Positions 1 through 8,901 of a stretch of DNA of 64,000 nucleotides are shown here, piece after piece. The notes under the pieces were generated by a model, which did not search any database, was not told where the DNA came from, and saw only the letters and a list, made by a program, of their open reading frames with translations. How positions within the stretch are numbered: position 1 is the stretch's first letter; the number at the start of each line of letters is the position of its first letter. Origin of the DNA: Asaia sp037151935 (lineage in GTDB: Bacteria; Pseudomonadota; Alphaproteobacteria; Acetobacterales; Acetobacteraceae); the NCBI RefSeq assembly GCF_051628905.1, contig NZ_CP157575.1, forward strand, positions 186,001 to 250,000, read 5' to 3'. The position numbers and the translations under genes are program-made.

Positions 1-327
1 GTCACTCAGGCTGAAATCGTCATAGGTGAAGAGAACCTGCCCTTTTTTGACAAGCTCGCCAGGCGTGACGAGCACGCTTTGAACGCGGCCCTGGCCGACG
101 GGATGGATGCGCGCGCTGCGCCGGTCGTCCTGATCTATATAGGCAGGAACATCGATGTGAGGTGGCAAAGCGCCGGCGCGAGCTTTGGCCGTATGGATTG
201 CTTCGGTCTTGAGCGCGTCTTTCGGGATGGCGATCGGGTGGCTCGGCCAGTCGGCGGCCGACTGGGCGAAGGCGGCCGACGCGCTGAGTGAAAGGGCGAC
301 AAGAAGCCGCAGACAAGCAAATTTCAT
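1..327 (-). CDS. RND efflux periplasmic adaptor (HlyD/CusB-like), 5' part only
   Basis: The gene starts at 327 and runs off the left edge; 109 codons are visible. The protein opens with a clear Sec signal peptide (MKFACLRLLVALSLS, ending near AFAQS). A biotinyl/lipoyl-like stretch follows, with GQGRVQSVLVTPGELVKKG, as in membrane-fusion proteins that link an inner-membrane RND pump to an outer-membrane channel. Its ATG overlaps the stop of the upstream TolC-type gene by 4 bases (ATGA), so the two are translationally coupled. The order outer-membrane factor then adaptor suggests a CusCBA/CzcCBA-like operon whose pump gene lies outside the window. Substrate (metal or drug) cannot be told from this part. 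The start is secure from the overlap and signal peptide. Confidence 0.75.
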   Translation of the reverse strand, partial: MKFACLRLLVALSLSASAAFAQSAADWPSHPIAIPKDALKTEAIHTAKARAGALPPHIDVPAYIDQDDRRSARIHPVGQGRVQSVLVTPGELVKKGQVLFTYDDFSLSD

Positions 328-1607
328 GGATAACGCCCCGCCATCAGGCTCATTCGAATCATCGCCGCGTGCCAGATGACATCGGCTTCGGCACTTCTCT
401 GCCCTGCGTCGAGTGCGGCGCGGCGGGCGCGCAGATATTCGATGACAGGCGTTTCACCCACGCTCCAGGCGTGCTCGAGATCCTGCGCCCGCGCATCGAG
501 CGCCTGCCGTGCAGAATTCGTATGGCGCATCATGCTGAGCGCCGAGCCCAGACTGGCGCGTGTGCGCCGGTATTCGGTCGTCACCTGTCGTTGCGCCAGT
601 ACCGCGTCGCGCTCGGCGGCTCCCATAGCCTTGACCTCTTTCATGATCATGGGCGTGTTGCGGGCTTCGCTCGGCAAGGCCATCGAGAATTGCACACCGA
701 CCTGCGTATCCCAGGGGCTGCCGAATTGCCCCTGCTTGACCACCTGCACGCCGACTTGCGGCGCGGGCATGTAAGAGTGTCGCGCCAGAGTGTAGGACGC
801 CTTGGCGCTTTTGGTCACGGCCTGCGCCATTTCTATGCGCGGGTCCTGAGACGGATCGAGCGTCAGGGTCTGTGTGCCGAGAATGCGTCCGTCGAGCGCG
901 AGAATATCGGGAATGTCGTCTGTACCTGTCAGCGCATCGAGTTCGGCTCGTGCGCTTTCCAGCGCCTGCTCCGACTGGGCAATCTGGGCTTCGACATCGC
1001 CCTGTTCGCCAATGACGGCGTCGAAATCGGCCGCGGCGATTTCACCGGCTCTGAGACCCTGATGCGAGCTCTGCACCACGCGTTCGAGTAAGGCGGAGGT
1101 AGCGCGCAGATTGCCGATTTTCTTTTTGAGCAGTGTCGCACCGCTTGCGAGATCGAGCACCCGCACAGCGCTGAGCAGGTGCTGCACCTTGATTCGGGCC
1201 TTGGCGACAGCCTCGTCGGCAAGAGCCGTGCGCATGGTGGCCGTGCCCTGCCCCGGCAGCCAGAGCGGCACACTGATACTGCCCTGATAGGTGGTGTAGC
1301 CGAGATTCGAGCCGATAAAGTGATCATCGAGATATTGCCCGGCAACAATCGGCCCGTCGGGAAACCAGGATTGCGCCGCTCGCGCATTTTTGGCGGAGGC
1401 CTTGGCATCAATGGCGAAAGACTGATTGGCGGGATCTCTGTCCCATGCCGATTGAATGGCTTCGTGAAAGCTCTCGGCAAAACAGGGAGGCGTCATCGCA
1501 AAAGCGCCGATGACAAGGAGCGTGCCTCTCAGTGGGGAGCCCCTGAGAGAGACGAAATAAGCCCACGCCCTGACGCGTTGCCTGTGCGACCTAGGAATCA
1601 CTGACAT
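324..1607 (-). CDS. TolC-family outer-membrane efflux protein
   Basis: A 427-residue protein of the outer-membrane efflux family (OEP/TolC; CusC/CzcC-like). It would form the trimeric exit duct of an RND pump. A hydrophobic signal segment lies at about residues 28-44 (TLLVIGAFAM to CFAES), behind a basic N-terminus that is long, so the true start could be internal. The rest is rich in Ala, Gln and Glu in long helical stretches with the two-fold repeated OEP pattern (SARAELDAL, RAQDLEHAWSVGETPVIEYLRARRA). There is no lipobox, unlike the second outer-membrane factor at 2131. It is first in an operon with the adaptor that overlaps its stop. The 167 bases upstream hold no gene and probably carry its promoter. 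Confidence 0.85.
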   Translation of the reverse strand: MSVIPRSHRQRVRAWAYFVSLRGSPLRGTLLVIGAFAMTPPCFAESFHEAIQSAWDRDPANQSFAIDAKASAKNARAAQSWFPDGPIVAGQYLDDHFIGSNLGYTTYQGSISVPLWLPGQGTATMRTALADEAVAKARIKVQHLLSAVRVLDLASGATLLKKKIGNLRATSALLERVVQSSHQGLRAGEIAAADFDAVIGEQGDVEAQIAQSEQALESARAELDALTGTDDIPDILALDGRILGTQTLTLDPSQDPRIEMAQAVTKSAKASYTLARHSYMPAPQVGVQVVKQGQFGSPWDTQVGVQFSMALPSEARNTPMIMKEVKAMGAAERDAVLAQRQVTTEYRRTRASLGSALSMMRHTNSARQALDARAQDLEHAWSVGETPVIEYLRARRAALDAGQRSAEADVIWHAAMIRMSLMAGRYP

Positions 1608-1716
1608 GATGCATGATCTTAGGCATTAACCGCGCGTAATCCGCGACAAAACTTGGCTGGACGATAAAATAAATAATAAAATCTGTGAGCAACCGGAAAA
1701 CTCCGATCGCCTACAG

Positions 1717-1736
1717 GCCAGAACAGAGCCCTGGCC
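1717..1736 (-). terminator. Stem-loop after the RND operon, possible terminator
   Basis: GGCCAG and CTGGCC form a 6-bp stem around a 9-base loop, about 40 bases beyond the stop of the small periplasmic protein gene that ends the RND operon. There is no clear T-run, so it may be a weak or factor-dependent terminator, or only a chance hairpin. Confidence 0.3.
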
Positions 1737-1774
1737 CGTAACTTCCATGGCAAATAGCCTCGGAGAAGTTTCGC

Positions 1775-2116
1775 TCAGTTGTCCAGGGTCTGAACGTGCG
1801 ACACCTTGCCGAAGCGATCGTAATAGATCACCGCATTGCCACGGCGCTGCGCATAGCCATCAGGCGTGCCATCGGGACGTTTGAACAGAATGCGGTTGGC
1901 ATCGGGCTGTTCAATCACCTTGTCGCCCTTGGGGCGGAACTTGAACATGCTGAAATCGGCTTCGGCCTTCGGCAGTGTCGATGACCGGGCGAGCTGATGC
2001 ATGTCAGGCGCCTTCTTGCCGCTATCGTCATCCTGAGCCTGCGCCAAACCGGGGGCAATAAATGCCCCGGCGGTCAGCACGCCCAGAACGGCGCCGAACA
2101 ATTTTCCCTGTTTCAT
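1775..2116 (-). CDS. Small exported protein of the RND operon
   Basis: A 113-residue protein starting at the ATG at 2116, which has AGGAAAC placed just upstream. A longer reading frame to 2191 exists, but it would run into the upstream gene's 3' end and lacks such a site. Residues 1-27 are a signal peptide ending ALAQAQ. The mature part is short, charged and soluble (RPKGDKVIEQPDANRIL, then YYDRFGKVSHV). I do not recognise a named family. It sits 14 bases after the outer-membrane lipoprotein gene, as the last gene of the tripartite efflux operon. It may be a periplasmic accessory of the pump, but that is only inferred from position. Confidence 0.7.
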   Translation of the reverse strand: MKQGKLFGAVLGVLTAGAFIAPGLAQAQDDDSGKKAPDMHQLARSSTLPKAEADFSMFKFRPKGDKVIEQPDANRILFKRPDGTPDGYAQRRGNAVIYYDRFGKVSHVQTLDN

Positions 2117-2130
2117 GCTTGTTTCCTGTC

Positions 2131-3615
2131 TCAACCTTTGCCCGGTGCACCCGGCTGGGCGCTGGCCGCGGCAACATCTGCCGCACTCCATCCCCCACCC
2201 AGGGCTCGGTAGAGCGTTACCAGATTCTGGTAACGGGCGAGTTGCACGACTATGAGATTTTGCTGCGCTTCATAGAGGCTGCGCTGCTGGGTCAGAGTCG
2301 TGAGATACGGATCTATCCCTGTATTATAGCGCATCATCGCCAGATCGAAGGCCTGCTGCGAAGAGCCGACAAGCGTCTTGAGATGCGTATCCTGAGCAAG
2401 ATAGGTCTCACGCGCGGTGAGCGCGTCGGAGACTTCCTTGAAAGCGGTCTGCACCGTCTTTTCGTAGGTGGCAATCTGCGACAGACGCCGTGCCTTCGAA
2501 ATTTTCAGATTCCCTTCGTTCTGACCCCAGGTGAAAATCGGCAGTTCGATGTTTGGCGAAACCGACCAGGTCTGGGCGCCCGGCGTGAAAAGGTGCCTGA
2601 ACTGAAGCGAGCTGACGCCTTCCTGAGCCGTCAGGGTGACCTTCGGGAAGAACGCGGCGCGCGCTGCACCGATATTGGCGTTGGCGCCAATCAGATTATG
2701 CTCGGCCGACTGGATGTCAGGACGCTGCGCGATGAGGTCTGAGGGTAACCCTGCGGGTAGATCGGTCAGAAGCGTCTGCGCGCCGAAAGGCTGTGGCTGA
2801 GGCAGCGTGTCGGGCAGCGGAACGCCCACGAGCAGCTGAAGCTGATGCTCGTCCTGCGCCATCTGACGTTCGTACTGCGCCTTGTTGCTTGCAGCCTGCT
2901 CGACCTGGGTCTGTGTCTGCGCCAATGTCAGCGCATCCGCCTCACCATGATCGTATTTGAGCTTGGTGAGATTGAGCGTGTTGCTTTGCGAAGTCAGGGT
3001 CTCGTTTGTGACGCGCACGAGCTCCCTGTCTGCCAGCCAGGAAAGATAGGTGTTGGCGACCTGCGACACCATGCTGATCAGCACTGACTGCGCGTTCAGT
3101 CGTGAACCGAGGACTTCCTCAGCCTGCTGACGCGACAGATTGCGTATACGTCCGAAGAGGTCGATCTCGTAGGACGAGAAACCGATATTCGCCCCGTAAT
3201 AGCGCAGCATGGAGGTGCCACGACCCAGACCGGGGGCGAACGAGAAGCCGGCGGTTTCGGACGGCGCGAAATACTGTCCCTGCCCTGTTACGCCGATAGG
3301 CGGAAAGAGAGAGGCATGCTGTACTTCATAGCTTCCCTGCGCTTCCATGATCGCCGCAGCCTGACTGCGCAGGTCACGGTTGTTGCGCAGAGCAAGGTCG
3401 ATCAGCGCGCGCAGACGCGGATCGGTGAAGAAATGCTTCCATCCGATATCCGATGCTGCCTGCCCGGCGAGAGGCTGGGTCTTGCCGGCGTCATTCGGAA
3501 AGGCATTCTGCACCGGCTGGGTCGGACGCTGATATTTCGGCGCCAGATCGCAGGAGGCCAGCATGGTGAACGCCAGAAGGGCGCTCACCGATTTGAGTCT
3601 TGAAAGCTGTTTCAT
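2131..3615 (-). CDS. RND outer-membrane lipoprotein (OprM/TtgC/NodT family)
   Basis: A 494-residue outer-membrane factor of the NodT family. It opens with a lipoprotein signal peptide and a lipobox LASC, so Cys22 would be acylated. Two OEP repeats follow, with typical family segments (PFPNDA-like plug region, EIDLFGRIRNLSRQQAE, LIAQRPDIQSAEHNLIGANANIGAARAAFFP split by short linkers). It forms the outer-membrane channel for the pump encoded just upstream; its ATG overlaps that gene's stop by 4 bases. It ends 14 bases before the small exported protein. Length and motifs match OprM/TtgC well. The substrate is probably broad (drugs, solvents), inferred from the HAE1-type partner. Confidence 0.93.
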   Translation of the reverse strand: MKQLSRLKSVSALLAFTMLASCDLAPKYQRPTQPVQNAFPNDAGKTQPLAGQAASDIGWKHFFTDPRLRALIDLALRNNRDLRSQAAAIMEAQGSYEVQHASLFPPIGVTGQGQYFAPSETAGFSFAPGLGRGTSMLRYYGANIGFSSYEIDLFGRIRNLSRQQAEEVLGSRLNAQSVLISMVSQVANTYLSWLADRELVRVTNETLTSQSNTLNLTKLKYDHGEADALTLAQTQTQVEQAASNKAQYERQMAQDEHQLQLLVGVPLPDTLPQPQPFGAQTLLTDLPAGLPSDLIAQRPDIQSAEHNLIGANANIGAARAAFFPKVTLTAQEGVSSLQFRHLFTPGAQTWSVSPNIELPIFTWGQNEGNLKISKARRLSQIATYEKTVQTAFKEVSDALTARETYLAQDTHLKTLVGSSQQAFDLAMMRYNTGIDPYLTTLTQQRSLYEAQQNLIVVQLARYQNLVTLYRALGGGWSAADVAAASAQPGAPGKG

Positions 3616-6600
3616 GCGCCCTCTCCCCGAGCGGCGGTATTACGGTCTTCATAAGGATCAACGCGGTCCTTGATGCGCTGCACACGGAAGACGCGCAGGA
3701 TGACGACAAAGAAGACGGGCACGAAATAGACCGCGAGAACTGTGGCGGAAAGCATGCCGCCTACCACGCAGGTACCGATTGCAACGCGTGATGCCGAGCC
3801 TGCCCCGGTAGCAATAGCCAGCGGAAACACACCACAGACGAAAGCGATCGAGGTCATCAGGATCGGACGCAGACGCTCACGCCCGGCCTTCAGGACGGAC
3901 TCTTCGAGGCTGTCACCCTGCTCGAAGAACTCCTTGGCAAATTCCACGATGAGAATGGCGTTTTTGACTGACAGACCGACGGTGGTCAGCAGGCCGACCT
4001 GGAAGTAGACGTCGTTGTCCAGACCACGCCACAACGTCGCCCCGATGGCACCGAGCACGCCAAGCGGCAGAACCATCAGCACCGAGATCGGGATGGCCCA
4101 GCTCTCATACAGAGCAGCAAGGCAGAGCAGGATCACGATCGCAGCCAAGGCATAAAGCGGGCCGGTCGCGCCAGCTGAGGCAACCTGCTCGTAGGAAATG
4201 CCGGTCCATTCGAAACCGATGCCTTTTGGCAGGGTCGCCATGATCTTTTCCATTTCCGCCATGGCAGTGCCAGTGCTGGAACCTGGAGCCGGCTGACCCT
4301 GCAGTTCGAAAGAATTCAGGCCGTTGTAGTTTTCGACCTTCTGGGGGCCGACAATCCAGTTGCCGGTGGCAAAGGAGTTGAACGGTACCATCGAACCGGC
4401 GGTATTGCGGATATACCATTTATTGAGATCGTCCGGACGCATACGAGCCCATGCTTCACCCTCGATATAAACCTGCTTCACACGGTCGCTCCGCATGAAC
4501 TGGTTCACGTAGATAGAGCCGAAGGCACCCTGAATGGTGGTATTGATTTCGGCATTGGTAACGCCCTGGGCATTTGCCCGGGGACGATCGATCTCGAGAT
4601 GGAATTGCGGCTGATCTTCCAGCCCCATTGGGCGCACCGCCTGAAGCAGCGGGTTCTTGGCGGCAGCACTGAGCACTTTGTTACGGGCGTCGAGAAGCGC
4701 CTTGTGCCCGAGATGGCCGTTATCTTCGAGTTCGAGATCGAAACCGGCAGCGTTGCCGAGTTCGAGAACGGCTGGCGGATTGATGGCGTAGATGATCGCC
4801 TCTGGATCCATCCAGAAATGCTTCATGATCTTTCCGGCAACCGCCATTGTCGTGTTCTGGCTACCGGGGCGTTCATCCCAAGGCTTGAGGCGGATGAAGA
4901 AAGCACCGGCACTCTGGCCCTGACCGGCAAAGTTGAATCCGTTCACGGCAAAAACGGACTCAGTGATGTCACCGTAGTTCTTGAGCACGTAGTCGGTGAT
5001 CTTCTTGTTGACCGCTGCCGTCTGCGCGTCGTTCGCGCCGGGACGCATAGTCACCTGACCGAAGATGATGCCCTGATCTTCATCGGGCAAGAAGCCGCCT
5101 GGAACGCGAACGAAGAGCAGGATCGCGCCAATCGTGAAGGCCGCAAAGATGACCATGCTGATGAGGCGCTGACGCACAAGGAATCTTACACCCTTGAGAT
5201 ATCCCTCTGTCATCCGGTCGAAATTGCGGTTGAACCACGCGATCGGGCCGCGCTCGGCTTTCTTGTGGGTCGGCTTGAGCATGGAGCCGCAGAGAGCCGG
5301 TGTCATTACCGTGGCAACGAGCACTGAGAGCCACATGGCGGCGACAATGGTAATCGAGAACTGACGGTAGATGACGCCCGTTGAACCGTTGAACGCGGCC
5401 ATTGGAAGAAAGACGGCGGTCAGAACGAGCACGATGCCAACAAGGGCGCCAGTGATCTCGTCCATCGACTGGCGGGCCGCCTCCTTGGGTGAGAGATGCT
5501 TCTCGCTCATCACGCGCTCGACATTCTCGACCACCACAATGGCGTCGTCAACGAGCAGACCGACGGCCAGAACCATGGCAAGCATGGTCAGGGTGTTGAT
5601 CGAGTAACCCATGGCCGCGAGTATGCCGAACGTGCCGAGGAGCACGACCGGCACGGCGATCGTCGGGATAAGCGTTGCACGAAAATTCTGCAAGAAGATG
5701 AACATCACCACGAAGACAAGCGCAATAGCTTCGACAAGCGTGATTACAACTTCTTCGATCGACAGGGTGATGAACGGCTCGGTATCGAGCGGGTAAACTG
5801 TTTTCAGTCCGTTCGGATAATACCGTTCGAGTTCAGCTATCTTCGCGTGAACGGCTGCCTCGGTCGTGATCTGGTTCGCGCCCGGAGCGAGCTTGAGTGC
5901 CATACCTACGGTCGGCAGATTATTCCAATGCGAGGTGAAATTATAGTTCTGTGCGCCGAGCTCGACCCGCGCGACATCCTGAAGCAGAACCTGTGAACCG
6001 TCCTGCTGAACCTTCAGAACGATCTTCTTGAATTGATCGGGATCGCTGAAGCGGGTGGGACCGATAATCGTCGCATCGAACGCCATCTCCTTCGTGGACG
6101 GCAGTCCGCCCAGTTCACCTGAAGAGACCTGGATATTCTGCTGCTGGATCGCGGTCTGGATATCGCTGACATTCAGGGCGTATTTGTAGAGCTTGTTCGG
6201 GTCCATCCAGATACGCATCGCGTATTCCGTGCCGAACAAGGTGTGATCGCCGACACCGGTCACGCGTGAGAGCGGGTCGGACACGTTCGAGGCGACGTAA
6301 TCTGCGATATCTTGCCCTGTCATGCTTCCATCGGTCGAGATGAAGGCAATGACAAGCATGAAGTTCTTGACGGCCTTGGTCACGCTCAGACCCTGAGCGA
6401 CGACTTCAGTCGGCAGACGTGGCTGTGCCAGCTGCAATTTGTTCTGCACCTGAACCTGCGCGATATCAGGGCTTGTGCCCTGCACGAAGGTCAGATCGAT
6501 TTCCATATGGCCACTGCCATAGGAGGAGGCAGAAAGATATTCCAGGCCGTCGAGCCCGGACATCTGCTGAAGAATCGGTCGCACGGTCGTGTTGTTGACG

Positions 6601-6767
6601 GTGTCAGCCGAAGCCCCCGGATAATCGACCGTAATCGCGATCTGCGGCGGAGCAATGGATGGGTATTGTGCGATCGGCATGCGGAAAATGGCCACACCGC
6701 CGACCAGCATGATGATCAGCCCGATAACCCAGGCGAAGATCGGTCTGTCAATGAAGAAACGTGACAT
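3612..6767 (-). CDS. HAE1-family RND efflux pump (AcrB/MexB/TtgB-like)
   Basis: A 1051-residue inner-membrane proton/drug antiporter, full length for the HAE1 family. The start MSRFFIDRPIFAWVIGLIIM is the classic AcrB N-terminus. TM4 carries the paired aspartates of proton relay (LLVDDAIVVVENVERV), followed by PMAAFNGSTGVIYRQFS. The porter domain holds RPGANDAQT and PAVLELGNAAGFD, and the C-terminal half has the repeat TM block KNAILIVEFAKE. The gene lies between the adaptor (10-base gap) and the outer-membrane lipoprotein (4-base overlap), giving a complete three-part pump. No frameshift or loss of a key residue is visible. Confidence 0.96.
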   Translation of the reverse strand: MSRFFIDRPIFAWVIGLIIMLVGGVAIFRMPIAQYPSIAPPQIAITVDYPGASADTVNNTTVRPILQQMSGLDGLEYLSASSYGSGHMEIDLTFVQGTSPDIAQVQVQNKLQLAQPRLPTEVVAQGLSVTKAVKNFMLVIAFISTDGSMTGQDIADYVASNVSDPLSRVTGVGDHTLFGTEYAMRIWMDPNKLYKYALNVSDIQTAIQQQNIQVSSGELGGLPSTKEMAFDATIIGPTRFSDPDQFKKIVLKVQQDGSQVLLQDVARVELGAQNYNFTSHWNNLPTVGMALKLAPGANQITTEAAVHAKIAELERYYPNGLKTVYPLDTEPFITLSIEEVVITLVEAIALVFVVMFIFLQNFRATLIPTIAVPVVLLGTFGILAAMGYSINTLTMLAMVLAVGLLVDDAIVVVENVERVMSEKHLSPKEAARQSMDEITGALVGIVLVLTAVFLPMAAFNGSTGVIYRQFSITIVAAMWLSVLVATVMTPALCGSMLKPTHKKAERGPIAWFNRNFDRMTEGYLKGVRFLVRQRLISMVIFAAFTIGAILLFVRVPGGFLPDEDQGIIFGQVTMRPGANDAQTAAVNKKITDYVLKNYGDITESVFAVNGFNFAGQGQSAGAFFIRLKPWDERPGSQNTTMAVAGKIMKHFWMDPEAIIYAINPPAVLELGNAAGFDLELEDNGHLGHKALLDARNKVLSAAAKNPLLQAVRPMGLEDQPQFHLEIDRPRANAQGVTNAEINTTIQGAFGSIYVNQFMRSDRVKQVYIEGEAWARMRPDDLNKWYIRNTAGSMVPFNSFATGNWIVGPQKVENYNGLNSFELQGQPAPGSSTGTAMAEMEKIMATLPKGIGFEWTGISYEQVASAGATGPLYALAAIVILLCLAALYESWAIPISVLMVLPLGVLGAIGATLWRGLDNDVYFQVGLLTTVGLSVKNAILIVEFAKEFFEQGDSLEESVLKAGRERLRPILMTSIAFVCGVFPLAIATGAGSASRVAIGTCVVGGMLSATVLAVYFVPVFFVVILRVFRVQRIKDRVDPYEDRNTAARGEGA

Positions 6768-6776
6768 GAGGAACTC

Positions 6777-7997
6777 TTATCCTGCGTGCGCGGGCTGGGC
6801 TTCGGCTGGCTTTTCGTCGGACGTTTTCTCGACGGGCTTTACCACCGCACCCGGATGGACCTTCTGCAACCCTTCGACGATAATCCGGTCGCCGTCCTTG
6901 AGACCCCCCATGATCACCCAGTCGCCGCCCAGAGCCCGATCGAGCTGGACGAAGCGGATGGTCACCTTGTTGTCGTCGTCAAGCGCATAGACAAAGGGGT
7001 CGCCCTTTGAATCACGCTGCAGGGCGGGCTGAGGAATGGTGACGGCCTGCGGATCGACGCCTTCGGCTATCTCCGCATGCACATACATGCCCGGCATGAG
7101 CAGGCGCTCAGGGTTGGGGAACTCCGCGCGTACGATCATCGTGCCTGTCGCCGGGTCCACCGTGACTTCGGTCAAGCGCAGCTGACCGGCCTTGTCGTAA
7201 CGGCTGCCGTCTTCCAGGGTGAGCTGAATAGCCGCAGCATTACCAGAGACTTTCTCGAGCTTGCCCGACGCAAATTCGCGCCGAAGACGCAGCATATCGG
7301 ACGTCGCCAGATTGACGTCGACATAGATCGGATCCATGCGTGTCACGGTCGCAATCGCGTTTGTCTGCCCGGCTGTCACGAGAGTACCGGGAGTGACGAG
7401 CATACGACCGATACGCCCATCGATGGGCGAGCGAACCTGTGTCCAGTCGAGATTGACAGCGGCGCTATCGAGATTGGCCTTCGCCTGGGCGATGTCCGCC
7501 TCGGCCTGCTTCGCTGACGAAAACGCATTGTCGTAGTCCTGTTTACTGACAGCATGAGCTGCGGCCAGCGGACGATAACGATCAAGCTGTGCGCGAATGC
7601 TCAGCGCAGCGGCCTGTGCGTGAAGGAGCTGGGCTTTTGCCTGATCATAAGCCGCCTTGAAGGGGGCCGGATTGATCGCATAGAGCAGCTGACCTGCTTT
7701 GACATCTGTTCCCTGCTCGAAAGTGCGCTTCAGGATGACACCACCGACCTGCGGACGCACCTGAGCCTGCTCGAAAGCCTCGACACGACCCGGGAGGGCT
7801 GTGCTCGTTTCCAGAGGATGCGGGTGGACGGTGTAAATGCCGACAGCCTGCGGGGGAGGCTTGGGTGCCGCCGCCTTGTGTTTGCAGCCTGAAAGGTCGA
7901 ACGTCAGAAGAGCCAGGGGAATAAGGCGCAGGGAAAGGCTCGTTGTGGTCTTCAAGGTCCACGGTGCACGCGGAGAAAGAGACGAAAATACTCGCAT
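6777..7997 (-). CDS. RND membrane-fusion lipoprotein (AcrA/MexA/TtgA-like)
   Basis: A periplasmic adaptor of about 406 residues. I place the start at the ATG at 7997. The frame stays open to 8129, but that would overrun the promoter region, and only the shorter form brings a signal peptide with lipobox LSGC (Cys38) near the N-terminus. Domains follow the AcrA order: first lipoyl half (VHPHPLETSTALPGRVEAF), alpha-hairpin (about 100-170, AQLLHAQAAAL), second lipoyl half (VRSPIDGRIGRML), beta-barrel and membrane-proximal domain (VIMGGLKDGDRIIVEGLQ). It is the first gene of the efflux operon and faces the TetR-type gene at 8169, so that protein is the likely repressor. Confidence 0.94.
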   Translation of the reverse strand: MRVFSSLSPRAPWTLKTTTSLSLRLIPLALLTFDLSGCKHKAAAPKPPPQAVGIYTVHPHPLETSTALPGRVEAFEQAQVRPQVGGVILKRTFEQGTDVKAGQLLYAINPAPFKAAYDQAKAQLLHAQAAALSIRAQLDRYRPLAAAHAVSKQDYDNAFSSAKQAEADIAQAKANLDSAAVNLDWTQVRSPIDGRIGRMLVTPGTLVTAGQTNAIATVTRMDPIYVDVNLATSDMLRLRREFASGKLEKVSGNAAAIQLTLEDGSRYDKAGQLRLTEVTVDPATGTMIVRAEFPNPERLLMPGMYVHAEIAEGVDPQAVTIPQPALQRDSKGDPFVYALDDDNKVTIRFVQLDRALGGDWVIMGGLKDGDRIIVEGLQKVHPGAVVKPVEKTSDEKPAEAQPAHAG

Positions 7998-8068
7998 AAT
8001 GGCGCTATCCAAAAATACCAATGGCCCCAAGAGTAGCCGCCAACCCTGCGCTTGCGCCGAAAAAAGGT

Positions 8069-8129
8069 TTTCGGAAACTCTTGAGTTTCTCATGCATAGG
8101 GAACTATACGGTTTCCGAAAGCTGGTCAA
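8069..8129 (-). promoter_or_regulatory. Efflux operon promoter with inverted-repeat operator
   Basis: Between the pump operon and its divergent TetR-type gene, TTTCGGAAAC (8069-8078) and GTTTCCGAAA (8111-8120) are perfect inverted copies. The left copy overlaps a second palindrome, GAAACTC-TT-GAGTTTC (8074-8089). Reading toward the pump, TTGACC (8129-8124) and TATAGT (8108-8103) could be -35 and -10, with a 15-base spacer. The 8111 arm lies inside that spacer, where a bound repressor would block polymerase. The repeats are seen directly; the promoter and the TetR assignment are inferred. Confidence 0.5.
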
Positions 8130-8168
8130 CGGACCGGATGCAGCCTCGGAGCGGTTTTTCTTACCACT

Positions 8169-8861
8169 ATGTCAGATTTGGTTTCATCCTCCCCCGCCGC
8201 GCTCATTGACGAAAACCCGGTTCAGGGGCGGCGTCAGTGCGGACGCCCGCCTGTGCTGTGCGAAACAGAAAGACGCGATCGGATCCTGGATGCTGCAGAG
8301 CTCGTTCTTCAGCAGCATGGTTACTCCGGTGCGTCGATGGACCGGATTGCCCAGTGTTCCAATATGTCCAAGAAGACGCTCTATCACATGTTCAGCTCGA
8401 AGCAGGATATGGTCGAGCATCTTCTCAGGGATCGCCTGCTTCTCTCCGGCCTGCGCGACCTGGAGCTGATAGGCGAAACAGTCGAGGACCAGCTCGTTTA
8501 CGGTCTGAGAGCGCTGGGCGCGACGATGATGGAGGAGAAACGCCTTAACCTTATCAGGGTCGTCATCTCCGAGGTTTCGCGCAATCCCGAGGCCAGTCGC
8601 TTTGTGCGCGAGTTCTTCTCGAGCCAAAATGGGCCTTTCCCGCTCAGACTCTGGCTTGAACGCCTCTGTGACCGGGGGTTACTTGTGATCGACGACGTCG
8701 AAGAGGCAACCGATATGCTTTTTGGGAGTGCTTTGGCGACGTTCATCCTGTGCGAACTGAGCCATTGCAGGCCCAACCAGTATTGGCGCGACAACCCGGA
8801 TTATCTCCGCCGGGTGGTCGCCATGTTTCTTACGGGACTGGAAAAGGAAAACGGGGCCTGA
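8169..8861 (+). CDS. TetR/AcrR-family repressor of the RND pump
   Basis: A 230-residue TetR-family regulator. The N-terminal DNA-binding domain spans about residues 37-85 (RILDAAELVLQQHGYSGA, then MDRIAQCSNMSKKTLYHMF), which is the usual helix-turn-helix. The C-terminal ligand domain resembles the AcrR_C class with an RNLIRVVISEVSRNPE-like segment. It is transcribed away from the adaptor-pump-channel operon. This matches AcrR/TtgR/MexR-type circuits in which the repressor senses pump substrates. No strong ribosome site precedes the ATG. The stop codon lies inside the loop of the terminator hairpin. Confidence 0.9.
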   Translation: MSDLVSSSPAALIDENPVQGRRQCGRPPVLCETERRDRILDAAELVLQQHGYSGASMDRIAQCSNMSKKTLYHMFSSKQDMVEHLLRDRLLLSGLRDLELIGETVEDQLVYGLRALGATMMEEKRLNLIRVVISEVSRNPEASRFVREFFSSQNGPFPLRLWLERLCDRGLLVIDDVEEATDMLFGSALATFILCELSHCRPNQYWRDNPDYLRRVVAMFLTGLEKENGA

Positions 8862-8874
8862 GCCCCGTTTTTTT
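8848..8874 (+). terminator. Rho-independent terminator after the TetR gene
   Basis: The stem ACGGGGC/GCCCCGT with loop CTGA is followed by seven T residues. The A-rich 5' flank means it can also work for purF, which converges from the other side. The TetR stop codon (TGA) is in the loop. Confidence 0.85.
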
Positions 8875-8901
8875 GTATTGCTGAAGGTGAAGGGCGAAAG
8901 G

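Noticed and set aside
4599..5327. 242-codon plus-strand frame inside the RND pump gene (and similar long frames opposite purF, thiC and pyrD)
   Set aside because: These are antisense shadows of high-GC genes; the minus- or plus-strand partner has clear family motifs throughout.
7998..8129. N-terminal extension of the RND adaptor
   Set aside because: It would cover the promoter and inverted repeats and push the lipobox to residue 82.
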